This document shows, one piece after another, positions 25,885 to 33,597 of a DNA stretch of 54,909 nucleotides. How positions within the stretch are numbered: position 1 is the stretch's first letter; every line of letters begins with the position of its first letter. The stretch covers positions 1-54,909 of the forward strand of contig JAOAAU010000105.1 in the NCBI GenBank assembly GCA_026418695.1, in the 5' to 3' direction. Position numbers and translations under genes: made by a program. Source of the stretch: Clostridia bacterium. Lineage in GTDB: Bacteria > Bacillota > Clostridia > Acetivibrionales > JAFADI01. The notes under the pieces are model-generated. The model worked only from the letters and a program-made list of their open reading frames with translations. It had not been told where the DNA came from and did no database searches.

Positions 25885-28071
25885 TTAATGTATGTCTTCA
25901 ATATTGTCCTGGTGTAAGAAATCTACTTGAACGACTTCACCCTTCGGAACCTGCGCTCCCGCTTTGTGGCTTTGATTCACGGCCGTTCCCATGCCGTTGA
26001 CTTTGATATTCAACCCTAAATCTGCAAGCATCTGTGTCGCTTCAGATACGGTTTTGTTTTTCAAATCCGGCACTTTTACCATCGCTGAACGATCAGGCTG
26101 ATAAGTATATAATATCACAACAGACTTCTGAGATATACTTGCATTTGGTTTTGGGATTTGATCCACAACAACGCTACTATTATTCCCACTTCCCTCGACC
26201 TTAAATCCAAGTCCAAGGGCAGTCAGCGCCTTCTTCGACTCTTCTATACTTTTATTCCTGAGATCAGGGACATATACCTCCTGAGTCAGCGTTTCCTTAT
26301 CCTTTTCGGAATATCTTCGCTCCACTCCCAGATAATTCAATACATCTTCAACAAGCTTTCCAGCAACCGGAGCAGCAATCATACCGCCGGTATGAGGATA
26401 GACATTCGGATGGTCCAGAATGACCAGCGCACAAATGACCGGATTATCCGCCGGAGCAAAAGCAGAAAATGAAGCAATATATCTTCCCTTCGATTTGGTT
26501 TCAGTAGTCTCTGATGTACCTGTCTTACCGGCAACCCTGTATCCCTTTACGTAGGCATTTTTTCCCGTACCTATAGAGACAACTCCCTCCAGGATCTCCT
26601 TTAATTCATCCGAAGTTTTCTTTGAAATTACATTTCTTACGACTTCCGGTTCAAACTTCTTTACAATATTCCCTTCAGCATCGGAAATCTCTTTCACCAA
26701 GTGAGGCCTGATCAGATTTCCGCCATTTGCCACAGCGCCATAAGCTGTGATGAGCTGAACCGGAGTAATCTGAAAGCGCTGTCCGAAAGATGCAGCCGCC
26801 ATATCCACTTCCGTAGGTTTTTTATGAAAAATACTTTGGGCTTCCCCAGGCAGCCCCAGGTTGGTTTTATCCAAAAAACCAAAGGCCTTCACATACTTGT
26901 AGAATTTTTCCACCCCAAGACTTTGAGAAACTCTGACGAAAACAGGATTACAGGAATTGTATACCCCCTCGGTAAAAGTCTCTTTTCCGTGAGCATTCGG
27001 CCTCCAGCAGTTAATTGGCCAACCGCCCACCGTTACCGTTGCATCCGTAACAGGACTATCCGGCCTGATCACATTCTCCTCCAACCCTGCCGCAGAAGTA
27101 AAGGCTTTAAATGTAGAACCCGGTTCATAGGTATCCACAACAGCTTTATTTCTCCAAACTGTTTTTTGAAGAATTTCGATATCCTGCGATGTAGTTCCTT
27201 TCCAGTTGGAGGCGTCTACATTCGGCGGAGCCGCCATAGGATTGTTAAGGTCAAAATCCGGTTTGGATGCCATCGCCAGGATTTCCCCGTTTCGTGGGTC
27301 CATGATGATTGCAGCCGCACCATTCAGGACCTTGTTGTCATCAATGGCTTTTTCCAGCGCCTTCTCAGCAAAATGCTGAACTGCCTCATCAATGGTTAAA
27401 ACTACATTGAGTCCATCCTGCGCATCGATATGCTTTTCTCCCGAGAAAGGCATTCCTCTTCCCCTGGCATCTACTTCTGTCAATATCTTTCCGGGAACCC
27501 CTTTGAGATATTGCTCCATAACAGCTTCAATTCCCCCGAGACCTTGGTTATCTCCCCCGGTAAATCCAATCACGTGAGAAGCCAGATTTCGATTGGGATA
27601 AAAGCGTTTTGAGTCTTCATCAACATATACGCCTTCAATTTTCTCCTGTTGTTTCCACTGCCGGATCTGATCTCCGATTTCCTTATCTACTTTTCTTTTC
27701 ACAATCTCATAGCGGCTGGACGCAGTTACCTTTTTTAATACCTTTTCCTTGTCCATTTGAAGCCATTCCGACAACTTAATCGAAATCATTTCGGGGTCTT
27801 TTTTTGATTTCCTTATTTCTGCAGGATTTACGGATATGGTTTCAACAGAGGCGCTGATTGCCAGTTCCTTTCCATTCCTGTCATAAATGGTTCCCCTTTT
27901 CGGACTGATAATTCGTCCTCTTGTCTGTTGTTCGTAAGCTTGTTTCTGATAATCTTCCCCTTTAACAATCTGTACCCATCCAACTCTGATCATCAAGATG
28001 CACAACATCATTGAAAAAATCATCAAAGTCGCCAAAAGTCTTTTCTTTACGCTCAAACCAGGTCCCGCCAA
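25885..28071 (-). CDS. spoVD: SpoVD/FtsI-type class B penicillin-binding protein with two PASTA domains
   Basis: About 728 residues. Single N-terminal membrane anchor (LLATLMIFSMMLCILMIRV), PBP dimerisation domain (RGRIISPKRGTIYDRNG, with the FIGF-like region), transpeptidase domain with SxxK motif GSTFK (S319 in this numbering), SxN SCN, and KTGTSETTE. Two PASTA repeats follow (YVPDLRNKS..., KVPDLKNKT...). It cross-links septal or cortex peptidoglycan with the SEDS partner. Start chosen is TTG at 28071 because GGAGGG lies seven bases upstream; GTG at 28101 or ATG at 28086 would add 10 or 5 residues. As the only class B PBP in the cluster it may serve both vegetative division and sporulation. 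Confidence 0.9.
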   Translation of the reverse strand: MAGPGLSVKKRLLATLMIFSMMLCILMIRVGWVQIVKGEDYQKQAYEQQTRGRIISPKRGTIYDRNGKELAISASVETISVNPAEIRKSKKDPEMISIKLSEWLQMDKEKVLKKVTASSRYEIVKRKVDKEIGDQIRQWKQQEKIEGVYVDEDSKRFYPNRNLASHVIGFTGGDNQGLGGIEAVMEQYLKGVPGKILTEVDARGRGMPFSGEKHIDAQDGLNVVLTIDEAVQHFAEKALEKAIDDNKVLNGAAAIIMDPRNGEILAMASKPDFDLNNPMAAPPNVDASNWKGTTSQDIEILQKTVWRNKAVVDTYEPGSTFKAFTSAAGLEENVIRPDSPVTDATVTVGGWPINCWRPNAHGKETFTEGVYNSCNPVFVRVSQSLGVEKFYKYVKAFGFLDKTNLGLPGEAQSIFHKKPTEVDMAAASFGQRFQITPVQLITAYGAVANGGNLIRPHLVKEISDAEGNIVKKFEPEVVRNVISKKTSDELKEILEGVVSIGTGKNAYVKGYRVAGKTGTSETTETKSKGRYIASFSAFAPADNPVICALVILDHPNVYPHTGGMIAAPVAGKLVEDVLNYLGVERRYSEKDKETLTQEVYVPDLRNKSIEESKKALTALGLGFKVEGSGNNSSVVVDQIPKPNASISQKSVVILYTYQPDRSAMVKVPDLKNKTVSEATQMLADLGLNIKVNGMGTAVNQSHKAGAQVPKGEVVQVDFLHQDNIEDIH

Positions 28072-28305
28072 ATTCCGTCCCTCCATTACTGCCAAATGCA
28101 CCTTATCGAGACTCTAACAAAAAAGACTATAGACTCTATAAAACCTTACGACAGTTTTACATCCATCCACAGTCTATCCCGTTATTGATTATCCATTATA
28201 TTCCAATCCATTCACAACTTCAACACTTTCCACCTTCTGGATAATGATTCGAAAAGATAAGCGATCAATTCCTTCAGTTAATTTACCCAGATACGTCTCA
28301 ATCCC

Positions 28306-28800
28306 TTAATACAGCAGCTTTGAAAACTGACCGACTTTATCCACCAGAAGGCCAAACATATTGTCGGTTGCTTCGGATTTCCCATTTCGATAATTATCCG
28401 CAACTTTTGTATAGTCATATTTTGGAACTTTAACATAGATTCTCTGATGTTTATCCGGTTTTTGCATCCCAAGTTTCTTTTCTGCAATTTCTCTAATATT
28501 GTTCAAGTCCAGCTGCTTTTCAATCTGGACCTTGATATTGGAATTCTCGTTCCTAAGATCGTTATAAACCTTGCTTTGTTTATAAACATTATAATTCATT
28601 TCTGTGATCATGGCATACCGGTACATTACAGCCAGGCACATAGCAAATACAACCAGAATGGTCCAAACCATTTTAGCCTTTTCCTTACTGTTGGACCGAT
28701 GGATTTTTTTTGCTTTAAGAACCTTATTCTCCTCGTATACGTCATACTGCAGCTTCTCAGCGGTTGATCCGTAAACGTAATTTTTTCCCGCCTGGTTCAT
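28306..28800 (-). CDS. ftsL: FtsL-like septum formation protein
   Basis: 164 residues, bitopic. Basic cytoplasmic segment (KAKKIHRSNSKEKAK), one membrane segment at about 44-62 (MVWTILVVFAMCLAVMYRYA), then a leucine-zipper-type coiled coil (YNDLRNENSNIKVQIEKQLDLNNIREIAEKKLGMQKP) typical of FtsL/DivIC. FtsL binds DivIB and DivIC to activate septal synthesis. The C-terminal 40 residues have no clear counterpart. ATG at 28800 follows GAGGTG. Position between rsmH and the PBP is the classical ftsL locus; sequence is divergent, so assignment rests on topology and context. Confidence 0.82.
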   Translation of the reverse strand: MNQAGKNYVYGSTAEKLQYDVYEENKVLKAKKIHRSNSKEKAKMVWTILVVFAMCLAVMYRYAMITEMNYNVYKQSKVYNDLRNENSNIKVQIEKQLDLNNIREIAEKKLGMQKPDKHQRIYVKVPKYDYTKVADNYRNGKSEATDNMFGLLVDKVGQFSKLLY

Positions 28801-29176
28801 TTGTATTCACCTCAGAAGTAATGTATTCCTATTATTTCATCCCGACAGTACCCGACCTGCTTTCTTCAACCTTTTGTTGAAGCCCCTAAAGAACAATAAA
28901 CCCGGGGACTGGCTTCCGCCAGCCCTCGGCAAACAACTGATTGACTTCTTACTTTCGCTTTTCTTTTGTGTACTTTTTCTACTGCTCTTTTTTTCTTTTG
29001 TAATGTTTTTGTCTTTGTCTTTTGTAATCTAAATTTTTATCTTTTGTGTGTAAAAGCTTTTGTATGTTTTGAATATTTGTCCTTGGTAAATACCTCTCTT
29101 TTGTTTCTTTCAAGTTTTCATCCTTAGCTGCAATACTCAGGAGAATTTATGTGAATTTTAGTAATACGCTTGTCCG
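28801..29176 (-). other. A-rich, hairpin-containing leader between rsmH and ftsL
   Basis: 376 bases without a gene. On the minus strand it contains seven copies of ACAAAAG (plus-strand CTTTTGT at 28871, 28963, 28995, 29019, 29041, 29057, 29098). Before ftsL come a GGGCTGGC-GGAA-GCCAGTCC hairpin (about 28907-28926) and a CTTCAAC/GTTGAAG hairpin (28864-28882). All minus frames are interrupted by stops, so it is not coding. It may be an untranslated, structured part of the cluster mRNA. Confidence 0.6.
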
Positions 29177-30118
29177 TCAAATCTTTTCAATCACTCTCAG
29201 TTTTGCGCTTCGGGCTCTCGGGTTTTCCTCCAACTCTTCGTTGGAAGGAAGAATCGGCTTTCTCGAAACATGAACCGCTTCAGGCTTTTTACCGCATATA
29301 CATACCGGAAACTTAGCCGGGCAGGTACATGGATACACTTTATTGGCAAATTCATTTTTTACGATTCTATCCTCAAGAGAGTGAAAGGTAATGATGCAAA
29401 ACCTGCCGCCCTTTTTCAGTAGCGAAACCCCGTCATCTATGGCTTTTTTCAATATTCCCAGTTCATCATTAACTGCAATTCGGATGGCCTGAAAGGTTCT
29501 TTTCGCCGGGTGCGGTCCTTCTCTTCTTGCACTGCTTGGGATCGCCGCCTTAATGATGTCTACAAGTTCAAAAGTGGTTTCAATTCTTTTGGTGCTCCTT
29601 GCTTTTACAATGAATTCGGCGATTCGAGCTGCCCACTTTTCTTCTCCGTAATCCCTGATCAGGCTTTTTATCTGATTCTCGTCATATTCATTGACGATTA
29701 CGGAAGCATCCACAGCTTGTCTTCGATCCATTCGCATGTCCAGCGGTGCATCCTGCTGATAACTGAATCCCCGCTCCCCCTCATCCAACTGATGGGAGGA
29801 TACTCCAAGGTCCAGAAGAATTCCATCCAAACCTTCAATTTCATGCTTTATACAGACATCTTTCATATGAATAAAGTTGGTATTTTCAAAAACCAGCCGG
29901 GCTTGTCCATTCAGGTCTTTTAATCTCTGCTGCGATGTTTCCAGTGCAAAGATATCCTGATCTACTCCGATTAATGCACCCTTGGGTCCCAATTTCCTGT
30001 ATATTTCCGTTGAGTGACCAGCCCCGCCCAGTGTTCCATCCAGATAAGTACCGTCAGGTCTGATATTCAGATTTTCAATGCATTCATTCAGCAAAACCGG
30101 GCGATGTTTAAAGTCCAT
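29177..30118 (-). CDS. rsmH: 16S rRNA m4C1402 methyltransferase RsmH
   Basis: 313 residues, SAM-dependent methyltransferase (MraW). N-terminal HRPVLLNECIENL, SAM-binding LDGTLGGAGHS at 24-34, LGVSSHQLDEGERGFSY, and C-terminal FHSLEDRIVKNEF and RARSAKLRVIEK. Modifies C1402 in the ribosomal P site. ATG at 30118 follows AGAGGT. Directly downstream of mraZ. Confidence 0.97.
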   Translation of the reverse strand: MDFKHRPVLLNECIENLNIRPDGTYLDGTLGGAGHSTEIYRKLGPKGALIGVDQDIFALETSQQRLKDLNGQARLVFENTNFIHMKDVCIKHEIEGLDGILLDLGVSSHQLDEGERGFSYQQDAPLDMRMDRRQAVDASVIVNEYDENQIKSLIRDYGEEKWAARIAEFIVKARSTKRIETTFELVDIIKAAIPSSARREGPHPAKRTFQAIRIAVNDELGILKKAIDDGVSLLKKGGRFCIITFHSLEDRIVKNEFANKVYPCTCPAKFPVCICGKKPEAVHVSRKPILPSNEELEENPRARSAKLRVIEKI

Positions 30119-30181
30119 TTTCTACCTCTTGGCTTTATAAAAGATTTTGAATTCATCTTTCAACCCCAAACGCTCAACAAT

Positions 30182-30613
30182 TTATATTCCAAGTTCAGCC
30201 ATTTTTTCAGCGATGCTGTCAGGATTGATATTATCGTCTCCGCTGTAGTTTTCCCATTTGGCCTTATCCCAGATTTCAACCCTTGTTGATACCCCGATGA
30301 CATAGACGTCTTTTTCCAGAGCCGCATATTCTCTCAGATTCTGAGGTATTAATATCCTTCCCTGCTTGTCCACTTCGCATTCAGTAGCACCTGCAAAGAA
30401 AAAACGGATAAAGGCTCTCGCATCTTTATTGGTCATGGGAAGCGTTTTCAGCTTTGCTTCCAGATTGGTCCATTCTGCGAGTGAATATGCAAACAAACAG
30501 TTATCAAGACCTTTGGTCACTATGAATTTTTCACCAAGGCCTTCCCGGAACTTGGCAGGTACGATCACCCTGCCCTTCGGATCTACTGAATGTTGGTATT
30601 CACCATAAAACAA
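30182..30613 (-). CDS. mraZ: Transcriptional regulator MraZ
   Basis: 143 residues, the standard MraZ size. Two AbrB-like/SpoVT halves with the DxxxR signature: [19 protein letters not shown] and [18 protein letters not shown]. MraZ forms ring oligomers and binds repeated boxes upstream of its own gene to control the dcw operon. The start is probably TTG at 30613 (GAGGTG six bases upstream, gives MFYGEYQHS as in other MraZ); a GTG at 30622 lies within that ribosome-binding site. First gene of the division cluster. Confidence 0.95.
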   Translation of the reverse strand: MFYGEYQHSVDPKGRVIVPAKFREGLGEKFIVTKGLDNCLFAYSLAEWTNLEAKLKTLPMTNKDARAFIRFFFAGATECEVDKQGRILIPQNLREYAALEKDVYVIGVSTRVEIWDKAKWENYSGDDNINPDSIAEKMAELGI

Positions 30614-30642
30614 CCATTTCACCTCACATTTTTGGTACCAAC

Positions 30643-30670
30643 CACCACTTCACACCACTTTTCACCACTT
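30643..30670 (-). promoter_or_regulatory. MraZ operator: three direct repeats
   Basis: Minus strand AAGTGGTG occurs three times at exactly 10-bp spacing (30670-30663, 30660-30653, 30650-30643), between the promoter and the mraZ start. Clusters of three to four short GTG-containing repeats are the known MraZ boxes. This supports autoregulation of the dcw operon. Confidence 0.88.
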
Positions 30671-30678
30671 CTAATGAT

Positions 30679-30707
30679 ATTTTATGTTAAAACCAAGGAA
30701 TAATCAA
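30679..30707 (-). promoter_or_regulatory. Sigma-A-type promoter of the dcw operon
   Basis: Minus strand TTGATT (30707-30702), 17-base spacer, TAAAAT (30684-30679). The predicted start falls next to the first MraZ box, so MraZ binding would overlap the initiation region. Confidence 0.7.
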
Positions 30708-30727
30708 GATTTTATTGATAATTTTTA

Positions 30728-30769
30728 GCAAAAAAAATAAAAGATAGGAAATAAGTCCTACCTTTTATT
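30728..30769 (-). terminator. Terminator after rodA
   Basis: Fourteen-bp stem with one mismatch (30736-30749 with 30756-30769), six-base loop and an eight-T run on the minus strand. It separates rodA from the dcw promoter lying 20 bases further downstream. Confidence 0.88.
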
Positions 30770-30930
30770 GGATTTGAATATATTGAAATTTCAATATTAA
30801 TTTATGAGTTGATTTGCTAAGGAACGTAAGTAAACTATACTGATCAGCCTTTATCTATGGTATGAAAAAGATTGATAACGAAGCACTAGTACAATATTAA
30901 AAGCTTAACTCTCCCCGTAAGGAATACACT

Positions 30931-30980
30931 CCCTGCCCTCTACTGAGTTCGGGAGAGGGCAGATAGATGGATGAGGGTTG
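30931..30980 (-). repeat. Interspersed hairpin repeat, copy A
   Basis: Read on the minus strand, 50 bases matching copy B (43486-43535) with seven differences. It contains a perfect 8-bp stem TGCCCTCT/AGAGGGCA. Intergenic, directly after rodA. Probably a member of a genome-wide REP-like family. Confidence 0.75.
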
Positions 30981-31007
30981 AAAACTTATTAGAATTCTTA
31001 GAGAAAG

Positions 31008-32147
31008 CTATTGCATATTATTGAAGATGGTTCGCTTTCGTCTCATGGAAACACTTAGAATAATTCCTATGGCAATATAGTTGGTCACCATGCTGCTCCC
31101 TCCCAAGCTGATGAAAGGAAGAGGAATTCCGGTTACCGGTGTGAGTCCGATGCACATGCCAATATTCTCGATAAAGTGGAACGCCAGCATACTGGACATG
31201 CCCACAACCAGGAACGATCCGTAGGGATCTCTTGAGTTTCTTGCTATATACAGGCACCTTAATAAAATGATGAAAATAACCAATATCACTGAAACCGCAC
31301 CGATAAACCCAAGTTCTTCCCCTATGACTGTAAAAATAAAGTCCGTTTGTTTTTCGGGTACCATGCTGTTCTGTGTCTGTATTCCTTCATACAACCCTTT
31401 TCCGAAAATTTGACCCGAACCAATGGTCCATTTGGAAGCTCTTACCTGATAGCCTCCGCCCTTGGGATCGAACTGCGGGAAAATGTATGCCAGAATCCTG
31501 TCTTTCTGGTACTTTTTCAGTACAAAAAACCAGAAGATCGGCAATGAAGCCAGAAAAGCGCCGCCACTGATCCAAATGTATTTATATGGAATTCCCGCAA
31601 CATATACCATCGCCAATAGCATCACCATGAATACAATGGCGGTTCCGGTATCCGGCTGCAGTAGGATTAAACCTATAGGGAGTGCAGCATACAAGACAAA
31701 TTTGATCATATTATTCACCTTATTGGTTCCTTCAACAATTCGCTCCAGGAACATGGACGATGTCATGACAAAGGTTATCTTGGCGATTTCAGAAGGTTGA
31801 AACTGTCCGAATACCGGAACTACCAGCCAGCTTCTGCTTCCCCACGTGTTTTCCCCTTTTCCCATAAACAAGACAAGCACCAGCAGGGCGATACTTATGA
31901 TGTATAGTATCACACCCAGAACTTTAAAATCCTTATAATCGATGGAGCTGACAATGATGGCAAGAACAGCCCCTACCACCAGAGAAACAACCTGCGTTGT
32001 CATCGACTTCATCGGATTTGCGAAGGTCAGCGTTGCGCTGCTCAGTACAATGATTCCGAATATCGAGAGCAGGAGCACGGAAATGAATAAAAAATAATCA
32101 AATTGCTTTGCAGCATTAATTCCTTTTGTCTTTTCAACAAAATACAT
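31008..32147 (-). CDS. rodA: SEDS glycosyltransferase RodA
   Basis: 379 residues, about ten membrane segments. SEDS hallmarks: GSRSWLVVPVFGQFQPSEIAKI, LLQPDTGTAIVFM, and the C-terminal GLTPVTGIPLPFISLGGSSMV. The LQPDTGTA and ISLGGSS wording is closer to RodA (elongation) than to the FtsW-like gene of the cluster, although the distinction is not absolute. ATG at 32147 follows AAAGGTGA. Monocistronic: hairpin terminators on both sides. No mreB/mreC/mreD or class B PBP partner lies next to it. Confidence 0.88.
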   Translation of the reverse strand: MYFVEKTKGINAAKQFDYFLFISVLLLSIFGIIVLSSATLTFANPMKSMTTQVVSLVVGAVLAIIVSSIDYKDFKVLGVILYIISIALLVLVLFMGKGENTWGSRSWLVVPVFGQFQPSEIAKITFVMTSSMFLERIVEGTNKVNNMIKFVLYAALPIGLILLQPDTGTAIVFMVMLLAMVYVAGIPYKYIWISGGAFLASLPIFWFFVLKKYQKDRILAYIFPQFDPKGGGYQVRASKWTIGSGQIFGKGLYEGIQTQNSMVPEKQTDFIFTVIGEELGFIGAVSVILVIFIILLRCLYIARNSRDPYGSFLVVGMSSMLAFHFIENIGMCIGLTPVTGIPLPFISLGGSSMVTNYIAIGIILSVSMRRKRTIFNNMQ

Positions 32148-32272
32148 ACAATCACCTTTACTAGTGCTTTTTAAACAAATTATTGACTGATTTTAATGTT
32201 AAAATTCTTTATGTTCAAGTTTCCACAACCAGAATAGTTTTGGGAAATATTCTTTTCATCGGTACAACAGAA

Positions 32273-32302
32273 AAGAAAAAGCTACTGTTTCATAGTAGCT
32301 TT
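32273..32302 (-). terminator. Terminator of the M16-lgt-spo0E-like unit
   Basis: Nine-bp perfect stem AAAGCTACT (32278-32286) / AGTAGCTTT (32294-32302), seven-base loop, five T on the minus strand. Confidence 0.83.
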
Positions 32303-32389
32303 CTACTTATCAATTATATTTTTGTATTGCCCCAATGTCAATCCGCCACCGAATAATTACCAGTTTCAGACCTGCTCATCGAATTGACC

Positions 32390-32548
32390 CTATATCAGAC
32401 TTTGAACGTTTCGTTTATCCCTCTTGTAATATTGTACAATCAGTTCGTCCAGCCGAACACTGGTCTCATAAATCCTACTGTATTCCGTATCCTCCAGCAG
32501 CATTTGGTTGAGTTCATTTTGCAACACTTGAATATCATTATGAAGCAC
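32390..32548 (-). CDS. Spo0E-like sporulation regulator (short, 52 residues)
   Basis: A 52-codon frame between lgt and rodA. It starts at GTG 32548 with AAAGGTGG seven bases upstream and ends at TAG 32390. The protein has LHNDIQVLQNELNQML followed by YSRIYETSVRLDELIVQYYK, matching the two-helix Spo0E layout whose second helix carries the S-x-x-LDxLIxxYY signature. Spo0E-family proteins are aspartyl-phosphate phosphatases acting on Spo0A~P and delaying sporulation; most are 50-90 residues. It lies 33 bases after lgt and before a terminator, so it is probably the last gene of that transcript. The usual serine of the SQELD motif is retained as SVRLD. Overlooked easily because of its length and GTG start. 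Confidence 0.78.
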   Translation of the reverse strand: MLHNDIQVLQNELNQMLLEDTEYSRIYETSVRLDELIVQYYKRDKRNVQSLI

Positions 32549-32581
32549 ACTGATTCCACCTTTATCTTTTGTTGAGTATTA

Positions 32582-33586
32582 TTACTCGTCCTGCTTGTGC
32601 TGAACCGACTCGTCGTCACTCTCAGCCGCTTTGGTAACTCCCTGATTTGCAGTATCAGAACTTGTATCCTTTGTTCCGGGTTCTATCGTTTCCTGTTCTT
32701 CATTCAGCTTTCTAAGAACATCTCCGTAAGCGCTGGTGCCAATCACAGTCTCATCCTCCGTCTTTGAATCAACGGCACCTTTGCGTCTTAGGAAAAATAC
32801 TATACAGAACGCTATCGCGAAAACCAAAGCCAACAACTGCGATACTCTTACATTGCCAAGCATCAGGCTGTCTGTCCTCAAGCCCTCGACCCAGAATCTT
32901 CCCAAGCCGTACAGGATCATGTAAAGGAAGAAAACTTCCCCCTTCACCTTTCTATGCTTTCGAAACCAGATTAAAACAAGGAAAGAGGCCAAATTCCACA
33001 AAGATTCGTACAGAAAAGTCGGATGCACCGGCAGATTGGGATCCACGTTCATCCCACTCCTTTGAAGATCCAACAGATCGTCCTTAATCTTCTCGCTTGT
33101 CATCCCCCAAGGCAGTGTCGTGTTGACCCCGAAGGCTTCCTGATTGACAAAATTCCCCCACCGGCCAATGCCTTGGGCAAGGATCAGGTACGGAGAACAA
33201 AGATCAAATAAATCCAAGGTTGATATTTTTTTGTATCTTGCAAACAAGTATGCTGCAAGCAGCGCTCCAATAATCGCACCATAGATTGCTATGCCGCCGT
33301 GCCATATTTTATAGATTTCAGAAAGATCATTCCTATAATTCTCCCATTGAAAAACAACATAATACAACCTTGCAAATATAATGGCAACCGGTGCGGCAAC
33401 CAACACAAGATCAATAATGTTTTCCTGGTCAATTCCGTACTTCTGGCTGTTCTTCATTGACAGAAAGACTGCAAGCATAAAGCCTATGGCAATAATAATA
33501 CCGTACCAGAAAATTCTTATGTTGCCTATCTGTAGCGCTACGGGATTAATATTGAAGTGCAGGCCCAACCCCGGAAAGTCTATCAT
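32582..33586 (-). CDS. lgt: Prolipoprotein diacylglyceryl transferase
   Basis: 334 residues, seven-TM membrane enzyme that adds diacylglyceryl to the lipobox cysteine of prolipoproteins. Signatures: WHGGIAIYGAIIGA and the Lgt signature GRWGNFVNQEAFG, plus RFWVEGLRTDSL near the end of the core. A hydrophilic acidic tail of about 60 residues after the last membrane segment (KTEDETVIGTSAYGDV... to QHKQDE) is longer than in most Lgt and looks disordered. ATG at 33586 follows GGGGG, 11 bases after the upstream peptidase gene, so they are co-transcribed. Confidence 0.94.
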   Translation of the reverse strand: MIDFPGLGLHFNINPVALQIGNIRIFWYGIIIAIGFMLAVFLSMKNSQKYGIDQENIIDLVLVAAPVAIIFARLYYVVFQWENYRNDLSEIYKIWHGGIAIYGAIIGALLAAYLFARYKKISTLDLFDLCSPYLILAQGIGRWGNFVNQEAFGVNTTLPWGMTSEKIKDDLLDLQRSGMNVDPNLPVHPTFLYESLWNLASFLVLIWFRKHRKVKGEVFFLYMILYGLGRFWVEGLRTDSLMLGNVRVSQLLALVFAIAFCIVFFLRRKGAVDSKTEDETVIGTSAYGDVLRKLNEEQETIEPGTKDTSSDTANQGVTKAAESDDESVQHKQDE

Positions 33587-33597
33587 TTTTGTCCCCC

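Noticed and set aside
28860..29140. Lys/Arg-rich coding sequence in the A-rich rsmH-ftsL interval
   Set aside because: Careful reading shows stops in each minus frame (for example within the GATAAAAA and AGCAGTAG stretches).
30780..30797. 18-bp perfect palindrome ATATTGAAATTTCAATAT
   Set aside because: Very AT-rich, between a terminator and a repeat with no promoter of its own; may be chance.
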